NCBI GenBank assembly: GCA_900754755.1
Contig: CAAEEC010000146.1
Span: 1-5,994, forward strand
DNA length: 5,994 nt
DNA from: Clostridia bacterium
GTDB lineage: Bacteria; Bacillota; Clostridia; Christensenellales; Aristaeellaceae
Reading direction: 5' to 3'
The notes under the pieces were generated by a model that saw only the letters and a list, made by a program, of their open reading frames with translations, was not told the origin of the DNA and searched no databases. Position 1 is the stretch's first letter; every line of letters starts with the position of its first letter. The position numbers and the translations under genes were made by a program. Below are positions 1-4,942 of the stretch, one piece after another.

Positions 1-222
1 ATCAGCGAATCTTTGCATCGCAACAAAGCCTGGCAGATGCTACGCACTGCGCGTTATAAGCTGGTTGTATCATGGCCCGATCATCGACCGATTATGCTTT
101 TTGACATGCATGCGGATCCTGGCGAGAGGATGAATCTTCTCGAGCAGCCCGAGCAAAACCAGGACTTGATTGCGCAGTTCACTAAGATCCTCTGTAAAGC
201 AACAATGCCGAAACGCGTTTGA
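1..222 (+). CDS. Sulfatase family protein, C-terminal fragment (5' end outside window)
   Basis: The reading frame is open from base 1 and stops at TGA 220-222, giving the last 73 residues of a longer protein. The segment R-T-A-R-Y-K-L-V, followed about 15 residues later by L-F-D-M-x-A-D-P-G-E-R-x-N-L, matches the C-terminal subdomain of arylsulfatase-type enzymes. In that family a 'R..ryKl' strand precedes a 'lyDl..DP.E..Nl' turn near the end. The catalytic formylglycine motif (CxPxR) and metal ligands would lie upstream of the window, so activity and substrate cannot be judged. Family members hydrolyse sulfate esters of sugars or related compounds. Codon use (CGA, AGG, CTA, TCA, TTG, CTT) is less GC-biased than in all other genes here, which could mean recent acquisition or weak expression. 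The gene converges on the minus-strand operon. Phosphonate or phosphoglycerol hydrolases of the same superfamily are an alternative. Confidence 0.75.
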   Translation: MSESLHRNKAWQMLRTARYKLVVSWPDHRPIMLFDMHADPGERMNLLEQPEQNQDLIAQFTKILCKATMPKRV

Positions 223-253
223 CAAAAAGCAGGACAAAATTCTGAATACGGGC

Positions 254-300
254 TTGCGGTTCGTCAGAACACGAATGGCGCTCTAACGAACCTTTTGCAA
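254..300 (+). repeat. Inverted repeat downstream of the sulfatase gene, possible weak terminator
   Basis: GGTTCGT at 258-264 is perfectly complementary to ACGAACC at 286-292, and TTTT follows at 293-296. The flanks TTGC (254-257) and GCAA (297-300) can also pair if the four T's bulge out. A second copy of the right arm, ACGAA at 271-275, offers an alternative hairpin with TTCGT 260-264 and a six-base loop. The position 30-75 bases after the sulfatase stop suits a terminator. The 21-base loop and short T run make it a weak one. Confidence 0.3.
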
Positions 301-360
301 GGCAGTTGTGCTAGCAAAGATGAAATATCGCCTGGGCTTACTCTGGCCCCTGCAACTGCC
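301..360. repeat. 8-bp inverted repeat in the convergent intergenic region
   Basis: GGCAGTTG at 301-308 is the exact reverse complement of CAACTGCC at 353-360, with 44 bases between the arms. The loop contains a smaller GGGC/GCCC pairing (334-337 with 346-349). No T run follows on either strand. It may contribute to transcript folding at the end of the convergent operons, or it may be chance. Confidence 0.25.
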
Positions 361-378
361 GCCGCGCGTCCTCAATGG

Positions 379-416
379 CGCACGGCCCTGCCGCCGGATA
401 GCGGTAGAGCCGTGCG
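379..416 (-). terminator. Stable hairpin just past the stop codon of the acpS operon (no U-tract)
   Basis: Read on the minus strand, an 11-bp stem (bases 416-406 with 389-379) is followed by one mismatch and a nested 4-bp CCGC/GCGG stem closing a six-base loop. The outer stem contains one G-U wobble in the minus-strand RNA. The same position is an A-C mismatch in plus-strand RNA, so folding is better in the leftward transcript. It begins 5 bases after the TAA stop of the last operon gene. No run of U follows, so classic intrinsic termination is doubtful. It could be a Rho-associated 3' end or a stabilising structure. Confidence 0.45.
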
Positions 417-421
417 GCGCT

Positions 422-1057
422 TTACACTTTCTCTTCCTCCGCCCAGGGGAGCACGATGGCGTTCGGCAGCGCGGTGAGATTTTCCTTTGTGATCTCCAGG
501 GTGGCCGATTTCGCGCGCGTAGCGCCGGTGAGCGCGCAAAACCGCGTTTCATCCGCGATGGGGAAATTGCCGTTCAGGCAGGGTGTTTTGAAGTGCATGG
601 GGATGGCGATGCGCGGTTTCACGCGCTCGATGACCTGGATGGCCGCGCTAGTATCGATGGTATAGAAACCGCCGATGGGAACCAGCAGCACATCGATGTT
701 TTGCAATCCATCTACGCCCGAAGCATGGCCCAGATCGCCCAAATGCGCCACCGAAAGCCCTTCGCCCTGGAACACAAAGATCAGGTTTTCGCCGCGCTTG
801 GCGCCGCCCTGATCGTCGTGATAAGCGCTACGCGTGGCGATGCTGACGCCGCCAATCTCCCATTCGCCTTTGGTGGAAAGCACGCGCGGGCAAGCGATAC
901 CCGTGGTGTCGTTATGGTCAAAATGCTGGTGGCTCTCGGTGATCACGTCTGCGCGCGCGGGCTTTTGCGGATAGCCAACGCTGCAGGGATCGGTCACGAT
1001 GGTCAGTCCGGCCATTTCCAAGGCAAACGTCGAGTGTCCATAAAATGTGATCTTCAT
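422..1057 (-). CDS. Metallo-beta-lactamase-fold metal-dependent hydrolase (UlaG-like, COG2220 type)
   Basis: This 211-residue protein has the hallmarks of a cytosolic MBL-fold hydrolase. It opens with M-K-I-T-F-Y-G-H-S-T-F, typical of the UlaG/UPF0173-like branch, followed by T-D-P at 22-24. The metal motif H-x-H-x-D-H is seen as H43-Q-H45-F-D47-H48. Further likely ligands are H80 (A-Y-H-D-D), D108 in H-L-G-D-L-G-H, and H155 in I-P-M-H-F. P-I-G-G-F-Y-T-I-D at 127-135 is a conserved family signature. No signal peptide is seen. It probably binds two metal ions and hydrolyses a small ester, lactone or phosphate substrate that cannot be predicted. The ATG overlaps the upstream stop as ATGA (1054-1057). 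A strong AGGGAGG lies 7 bases upstream, which fixes this start. It is the last gene of the acpS operon. The family call is firm; the substrate is unknown. Confidence 0.88.
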   Translation of the reverse strand: MKITFYGHSTFALEMAGLTIVTDPCSVGYPQKPARADVITESHQHFDHNDTTGIACPRVLSTKGEWEIGGVSIATRSAYHDDQGGAKRGENLIFVFQGEGLSVAHLGDLGHASGVDGLQNIDVLLVPIGGFYTIDTSAAIQVIERVKPRIAIPMHFKTPCLNGNFPIADETRFCALTGATRAKSATLEITKENLTALPNAIVLPWAEEEKV

Positions 1058-1422
1058 CCAGATTCCTCCCTTTCTATTTGTTGAATCAATGCTTCCAGCA
1101 TCGCAAGCCCGTCATCTTGCTCGTGCGTGCGCAGGCAAACCGCCATGCGGCCCCGCGCGGCGCGCACAAGCGCGGGAAACTGGCTATCCCTGTGCGCGGT
1201 TTGCTTGAGCAGCGCCAAGTAGACGCGCTGCGTTTCCGGCGGATAACCGGTGATGGGCGAAAGCGCGTATAAGCCGCCAGCGCGCGCTTCCTGCGCAAAG
1301 CCCGGCACGGGCGCGCCGCAGCGGGTGACGAAGAGCGCATCCTTGCGATCGAGCTTGAGTACGGCCTCCTCGCCCAAGGCTTGCCGGGCTTGATCGCGCC
1401 AAAATGCCAAATCACCGCCCAT
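1054..1422 (-). CDS. Hypothetical protein, about 122 residues, unrecognised family
   Basis: I do not recognise this protein. It is soluble, with no signal peptide or membrane segment. Its first 25 residues and last 25 residues look helical. The middle carries a strand-like A-L-F-V-T-R, then a Gly/Pro-rich stretch C-G-A-P-V-P-G-F, then S-P-I-T-G-Y-P-P-E (residues 55-63) leading into a helix. It has three Cys at most and no zinc motif, nucleotide-binding loop or helix-turn-helix that I can see. It should be real because it is tightly packed in an operon: it overlaps nnrD upstream and shares ATGA with the hydrolase downstream. The start chosen (ATG 1420-1422) has GGGA about 5 bases upstream and overlaps nnrD by 11 bases. 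An ATG at 1438-1440 would add six residues (M-C-S-G-N-C) but has no visible ribosome binding site. The tidy overlaps suggest co-expression with its neighbours, but no function can be assigned. Confidence 0.7.
   Translation of the reverse strand: MGGDLAFWRDQARQALGEEAVLKLDRKDALFVTRCGAPVPGFAQEARAGGLYALSPITGYPPETQRVYLALLKQTAHRDSQFPALVRAARGRMAVCLRTHEQDDGLAMLEALIQQIEREESG
1065..1071 (-). promoter_or_regulatory. Ribosome binding site of the MBL-fold hydrolase gene
   Basis: On the minus strand AGGGAGG lies 7 bases before the ATG at 1057, inside the last codons of the preceding gene. The site and the ATGA overlap together suggest coupled translation. Confidence 0.8.
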
Positions 1423-2257
1423 ACAGTTCCCGGAACACATCCGATAGCGCGTCTACCGTGTCTTGCGGGGTCATGGAAACGATGCCAACGCGCTCCGCCG
1501 CGCGTTCGCCCGCCCGGCCGTGGATCTCGCTCGCCATCCAGGCGGCGGTCTCCGGCGGATACCCCTGCGCCAACAGCGCGCCGAGCACGCCGGCAAGCGC
1601 GTCGCCGCTACCGCCCTTGGCCATGCCCACGCTGCCGCTACCGCTAACCCAATCGCGTTCGCCCGCGATGTAGCTGTCCGCGCCCTTGAGCAGGGCCACA
1701 GGGCCGAGCGCATGGAGCGCGCGCGCGTCTTCCAGGCAGGAATGGGCGCTCCGCCCCAGCAGGCGGGCGGCTTCTCCCGGATGCGGCGTAATTACGTGGC
1801 GCGGTCGCAAAAGCGCGCGCAAGGAATCATCCCGCGCGATGTGGTTGAGCGCGTCCGCGTCCACGGCGGCGGGCAGGCCGCAGGATAGCGCCCAGCGCAC
1901 GACGCCCGCGCACGCGCGCAGGGATAGCCCGCAGCCAATGGCCAGCGCGGTTTTGCCCGCGAGCGCGCCCTCCAGGAGGGGAATCGCGCCCTCCGCAATG
2001 GCGCCATCCTCTTCCGGCAAGGGCAGACACATGGCGCAGGGCTGCGCGATCTGCAAGATGGGCAGCAGGGATTGCGGGCAAGCCACGGTCGTGAGCCCCA
2101 CGCCGGAGCGCAGCGCGGCGGCAGTGGCGATCAGCGCCGCGCCCACCATGCCGCGCGAACCCGCGATGATGAGCAGGTGGCCGAAATCGTTCTTATGCGC
2201 GGCACGCGGACGGGGCAAGAGCGCAGCGCGCACGTCGTCCATGGTGACAGTATGCAT
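1412..2257 (-). CDS. nnrD: ADP-dependent NAD(P)H-hydrate dehydratase
   Basis: This 281-residue enzyme belongs to the YjeF C-terminal / carbohydrate-kinase-like family. It dehydrates the S form of hydrated NADH or NADPH back to the normal cofactor, using ADP, and so repairs damaged nicotinamide nucleotides in the cytosol. Family motifs in order are: K22-N-D-F-G-H with I-I-A-G-S and G-M-V-G-A (22-40); S51-G-V-G-L-T; A-V-D-A-D-A-L-N (131-138); T-P-H-P-G-E (157-162); L-L-K-G-A-D (189-194); and the nucleotide-binding, catalytic G-G-S-G-D-A-L-A-G (215-223). The length suits a stand-alone dehydratase. The fused N-terminal epimerase domain (NnrE) of YjeF-type proteins is absent. The frame stays open upstream to 2779, but GGAGGG 6 bases before the ATG and the ATGA overlap with acpS set the start at 2257. 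The next gene starts within its last codons. Confidence 0.93.
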   Translation of the reverse strand: MHTVTMDDVRAALLPRPRAAHKNDFGHLLIIAGSRGMVGAALIATAAALRSGVGLTTVACPQSLLPILQIAQPCAMCLPLPEEDGAIAEGAIPLLEGALAGKTALAIGCGLSLRACAGVVRWALSCGLPAAVDADALNHIARDDSLRALLRPRHVITPHPGEAARLLGRSAHSCLEDARALHALGPVALLKGADSYIAGERDWVSGSGSVGMAKGGSGDALAGVLGALLAQGYPPETAAWMASEIHGRAGERAAERVGIVSMTPQDTVDALSDVFRELYGR

Positions 2258-2622
2258 CAATTTCCCTCCAATATTGCCACGGCGGCGGCCATATCGCCGG
2301 TGTGCGTGATGGAAAGATGGATGGTTTCGCCGCCCAGCGCTTGCATGCGTTCCAGCGCCTTGCCCGAAAGCGCGCACAGGGGCTTGCCCAGCGCGTCCAC
2401 CCTCACTTCGATGGCCGCGGGGCCAAACCCGCGAAAGCCCGTGCCCAACGCCTTGACCACGGCTTCTTTGGCCGCAAAAATGCCCGCGGCGGTCTGCGCG
2501 CCGCGCTCGTCGATGCGCGCGTTTTCTGCTGGCGTAAAAATGCGCGCGCGAAAGTGCGGCTTTTCGCAAGCCTTTGCAATGCGGCCAATTTCTACCAAAT
2601 CGAGGCCCAATCCAAGCACCAT
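2257..2622 (-). CDS. acpS: Holo-[acyl-carrier-protein] synthase
   Basis: AcpS transfers the 4'-phosphopantetheine arm of coenzyme A to a serine of apo-acyl carrier protein, using Mg2+. This activates the carrier for fatty acid synthesis in the cytosol. The protein has 121 residues, the normal length for this trimeric family. Motifs seen are G-L-D-L-V-E-I-G-R-I at 6-15 with the metal ligand D8, F-A-A-K-E-A-V-V-K-A-L-G-T-G at 49-62 with the second ligand E53, and the C-terminal S-I-T-H-T at 104-108 with the usual histidine. The ATG at 2622 is preceded on the minus strand by AAGGGG with a 10-base spacer. It is the first gene of the leftward operon, just below a clear promoter. Pairing of acpS with NAD(P)H-hydrate repair genes is common in Bacillota and fits the nnrD gene that overlaps it. 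I am very sure of this call. Confidence 0.96.
   Translation of the reverse strand: MVLGLGLDLVEIGRIAKACEKPHFRARIFTPAENARIDERGAQTAAGIFAAKEAVVKALGTGFRGFGPAAIEVRVDALGKPLCALSGKALERMQALGGETIHLSITHTGDMAAAVAILEGN
2264..2269 (-). promoter_or_regulatory. Ribosome binding site that sets the nnrD start
   Basis: On the minus strand GGAGGG lies 6 bases upstream of ATG 2257, within the final codons of acpS. It decides against the much longer in-frame extension that would run antisense-free through acpS to 2779. Confidence 0.85.
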
Positions 2623-2653
2623 GCGCGTTTTTCCCCTTCCCGCATTTTCCTAT

Positions 2654-2683
2654 ATTATAGCACGCGCGACACAAATCGCGCAA
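2654..2683 (-). promoter_or_regulatory. Leftward sigma-A-type promoter for the acpS operon
   Basis: On the minus strand a perfect TATAAT (2659-2654) is preceded by the extended element TGC (2662-2660). TTGCGC (2683-2678) lies 18 bases upstream of the -10. Predicted transcription start is near 2647, giving a leader of about 25 bases before the acpS ATG. The -35 box is imperfect, but the extended -10 compensates. Confidence 0.7.
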
Positions 2684-2702
2684 AGGATTTTCATTCGAAG
2701 GC

Positions 2703-2731
2703 TTGTAAAACTTGCGAAATACTATTATAAT
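2703..2731 (+). promoter_or_regulatory. Rightward sigma-A-type promoter for the MoxR operon
   Basis: TTGTAA (2703-2708) and a perfect TATAAT (2726-2731) are separated by the optimal 17 bases. The predicted start is near 2738, about 89 bases ahead of the MoxR ATG. The site sits in an AT-rich island unlike the surrounding sequence. Only 19 bases separate its -35 from that of the leftward promoter, so a regulator bound between them could affect both operons. Confidence 0.75.
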
Positions 2732-2737
2732 ATCATC

Positions 2738-2826
2738 TGGGCGCATTCGCCGCTGACGCTGCGCGCCCGGCATATGCAATATCGGGCCGCGCGCCCGTGA
2801 AAACCAATGGCAAGAGGAGAAAACAC
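2738..2826 (+). other. GC-rich 5' leader of the MoxR operon with competing hairpins and a mini-ORF
   Basis: Four short complementary segments are visible: A GGGCGC (2739-2744), B GCGCCCG (2763-2769), C CGGGC (2783-2787) and D GCGCCCG (2791-2797). They allow A-B plus C-D, or A-D enclosing B-C, and these two folds exclude each other. An eight-codon ORF, ATG 2774-2776 to TGA 2798-2800, spans C and D, but no ribosome binding site precedes it. This topology resembles leader attenuation. Short GC arms are easily found by chance in such sequence, so a function is only a suggestion. Confidence 0.25.
2813..2819 (+). promoter_or_regulatory. Ribosome binding site that sets the MoxR start
   Basis: AGAGGAG ends 7 bases before ATG 2827. 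An in-frame GTG at 2797 would add ten Lys/Arg-rich residues, but it has no such site and would place this motif inside the coding sequence. ATG 2827 is therefore preferred. Confidence 0.85.
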
Positions 2827-3771
2827 ATGCAGGCTACGCAACGCGTCGCACAGGCGCTCACCCGCAACATCGGCAAGGTTGTGATCGGCAAGGAAACCGC
2901 CATTGAACTGATGCTCAACGCCATCTTGTGCAAAGGGCACGTGTTGATCGAAGACGTGCCCGGCGTGGGCAAAACCACGCTGGCCAGCGCGTTGGCGCGT
3001 TCGCTGGATTGTTCGTTCAAGCGCATTCAGTTCACGCCAGACATCACGCCCAGCGACATCACAGGCTTTTCCGTGGTGAATTTCAAAACCGGCGAGCTGG
3101 AATACAAGCAGGGCCTGGTGATGAGCCAGATCGTGCTGGCGGACGAGATCAACCGCACGTCGCCCAAAACGCAATCCAGCCTTCTGGAAGTAATGGAGGA
3201 AGGGCAGGTGACGGTCGACGGCGTGACCTACCGCATGCCCGCGCCTTTCATCGTGCTGGCCACGCAGAACCCCGTGGATTTTGTGGGCACCTATCCGCTG
3301 CCGGAAGCGCAGTTGGATCGCTTCTTTATGAAAATTTCCATCGGTTATCCCACGGCGGAAGAAGAGGCCGCCATTCTGGAGCGCCAGGCCACGGGCCAAC
3401 GTCCCATCGAGGATTTGCGCGCCATCTGCACCGGGGAAGACATCGTGGCCTTGCAAGGGCAGGTCAATTCCGTGTACGCCTCTCCCGAGGTGCGCGCCTA
3501 TATCGCGCGCATTTGCCAGGCCTCGCGCAAGCACGCGGCCTTGCAACTGGGCATTTCCACGCGCGGCGCGATTTTCCTTTTGCGCAGCGCACAAGCGTGC
3601 GCGCTGCTGGCCGGACGCGATTATGTGATCCCGGAAGACGTGCAAAAAATGGCCGCGCCGGTGCTCGCGCACCGCATCCAGCTCAGTCCTGAGGCGCGCA
3701 TGCGCAATATGACGCCGGAACGCGCGCTTTCCAGCGTGATGAGCGGCGTGCAGGTGCCGGTAAAGGTATAG
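2827..3771 (+). CDS. MoxR-family AAA+ ATPase
   Basis: This 314-residue cytosolic ATPase has the full set of MoxR features. Walker A is G46-V-G-K-T-T (preceded by E-D-V-P). Walker B is I-V-L-A-D-E-I-N-R at 102-110 with D106 and E107. Sensor 1 lies in A-T-Q-N-P (145-149). The arginine finger region is L-P-E-A-Q-L-D-R-F with R165, and sensor 2 is in G-I-S-T-R-G-A with R246. The small helical lid fills the C-terminal third. MoxR ATPases act as chaperone-like remodelling machines, usually together with von Willebrand A-domain proteins encoded next door. Here the partner is the DUF58 gene starting 4 bases after the stop. The trio with a transglutaminase-like membrane protein matches yeaC-yeaD-yebA of Bacillus subtilis. 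It is the first gene of the rightward operon. The family call is certain; the client protein is unknown. Confidence 0.95.
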   Translation: MQATQRVAQALTRNIGKVVIGKETAIELMLNAILCKGHVLIEDVPGVGKTTLASALARSLDCSFKRIQFTPDITPSDITGFSVVNFKTGELEYKQGLVMSQIVLADEINRTSPKTQSSLLEVMEEGQVTVDGVTYRMPAPFIVLATQNPVDFVGTYPLPEAQLDRFFMKISIGYPTAEEEAAILERQATGQRPIEDLRAICTGEDIVALQGQVNSVYASPEVRAYIARICQASRKHAALQLGISTRGAIFLLRSAQACALLAGRDYVIPEDVQKMAAPVLAHRIQLSPEARMRNMTPERALSSVMSGVQVPVKV

Positions 3772-3775
3772 AGCC

Positions 3776-4942
3776 ATGCATGCGAGAACGGCCTTGTTTG
3801 CGCTCGCGGCGGCGACGCTTTTGGTTTCGGCGCTGTCCACGGGCGCGGGCATTTATTATCTGCTCTTCTTTTTGCTGGCCGCGTTGTTTTTGTTGGCGGC
3901 GTGCAGCGTGCTGCTCACGGCGTTTTCCCTGAAAGTGGATGTAAAGGGCGTGCGCGCACGCGCCATGCGCGGCGAAAACATTCCTCTAATCGTAACCGCG
4001 CGGCACATGTGCCCGCTACCGGTGGCGGATGTGAAGCTGATCTTCGCCATGCCGGAGGACGATTTGGGCGCGAACACCATCACAGCGTTTTTGCCGCCGT
4101 TTGCCCGGCGCGAGTTCCGCTTTGTAATGCGCTGCCCGCACCGGGGCGTATATGAAACGGGCATGGAACGCGCCGTGATTTCGGATGTGTTCGGCCTCAT
4201 CGAATTGCGCCGCCGCCTGCGCGGGCAGAAAGTGAAGGTGGAAGTGCTGCCGCGCGTGCGCGAACTGGCGGCGCTGGAACTGCGCGCGGGTGAAACGGGG
4301 CCGGAATCCCGCAGCCGCGCGGCGGAGGACGCGAGCTCGCCTTCCGGCGTGCGTGCCTGGCAGGACGGCGATGTGCTCAAAAAAGTGCACTGGAAGCTCA
4401 CCATGCGCAGGCGGGAAATCCTCGTGCGCACCTATGAAGAATCGGCCCGGCCCGATACTCTGATTTTGCCGGATCTGTCGCCGATCAACGCGCTGAAGGA
4501 TCAGGCGCTTTCCATTGAGGATTGTGTGTGCGAAATTTGCCTGGGCGCCGCGCGCGCGCAGCTCATGGCCAACGACCCCGTAAGCATGCCTCTCACCAGC
4601 GCCGCGCCCTCGGAACTTTCGGGCCGCTCCATCGCGGAAGCGGCTGGCTTTCAAACGGCGTTGGCGCGCGTGCAGTTCGATAGCCCCTATTCTTATGAAC
4701 AAGTGCTTTTGAGCATGTCGCGCCGCATGCAGCGCACGGGCGGCGTGGTGCTCGTGACCCCGCGGCTGACCATGCGCATTGCGGACGCGGCGGTGCGCAT
4801 GCGGCAAATGGGCATGACGGTAAACGTATTCTGGATTTCGGACGCGCAGCGCGACGAAGCGCTTGCGCTCACCGCGCGGCTCAAGCTGGCCGGCGTGGGC
4901 GCGCGCGTGATCAATCCATGGACGGCGGAGGAATCGGCATGA
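3776..4942 (+). CDS. DUF58 domain protein, membrane-anchored, partner of the MoxR ATPase
   Basis: This 388-residue protein starts with two hydrophobic segments (about 7-22 and 26-48) that probably form a membrane hairpin. A beta-rich region follows (about 50-160). The DUF58 signature is at 187-221: S-S-P-S-G-V-R-A-W-Q-D-G-D, then K-K-V-H-W-K, ending R-T-Y-E. A von Willebrand A-like region comes next. Its expected metal-binding D-x-S-x-S reads D233-L-S-P-I, lacking the second serine. Residues about 260-305 form an insert of low conservation before the final fold (V-V-L-V-T-P at 324-329, V-F-W-I-S at 351-355). DUF58 proteins are encoded with MoxR ATPases and are presumed to be their targets or adaptors at the membrane. 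The ATG follows the MoxR stop by 4 bases with only a weak AAAGG upstream, so translation is probably coupled. The stop overlaps the next start as ATGA. Confidence 0.9.
   Translation: MHARTALFALAAATLLVSALSTGAGIYYLLFFLLAALFLLAACSVLLTAFSLKVDVKGVRARAMRGENIPLIVTARHMCPLPVADVKLIFAMPEDDLGANTITAFLPPFARREFRFVMRCPHRGVYETGMERAVISDVFGLIELRRRLRGQKVKVEVLPRVRELAALELRAGETGPESRSRAAEDASSPSGVRAWQDGDVLKKVHWKLTMRRREILVRTYEESARPDTLILPDLSPINALKDQALSIEDCVCEICLGAARAQLMANDPVSMPLTSAAPSELSGRSIAEAAGFQTALARVQFDSPYSYEQVLLSMSRRMQRTGGVVLVTPRLTMRIADAAVRMRQMGMTVNVFWISDAQRDEALALTARLKLAGVGARVINPWTAEESA
4927..4931 (+). promoter_or_regulatory. Ribosome binding site of the transglutaminase-like gene
   Basis: GGAGG lies 7 bases before ATG 4939, inside the last codons of the DUF58 gene. 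It fixes the start of the final gene. Confidence 0.85.

Noticed and set aside
308..1084. A 258-codon plus-strand open frame over the MBL-fold hydrolase gene
   Set aside because: The minus-strand gene carries the intact H-x-H-x-D-H motif and operon signals. The plus-strand frame has no motif and no ribosome binding site.
2258..2779. N-terminal extension of nnrD, possibly a fused epimerase domain
   Set aside because: The frame is open but its translation is Arg/Gly/His-rich and resembles no YjeF N-terminal domain. It overlaps the well-supported acpS gene, and a strong ribosome binding site marks the start at 2257.
2797..2826. GTG start for the MoxR gene adding ten residues
   Set aside because: It has no ribosome binding site, and it would include the AGAGGAG site serving ATG 2827. 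The added residues are not part of the usual MoxR N-terminus.
2725..3852. A 375-codon open frame antisense to the MoxR gene
   Set aside because: It lies opposite a gene with complete AAA+ motifs, and its translation is His/Arg/Ala-rich without recognisable domains. Strong GC codon bias removes stop codons on the opposite strand.
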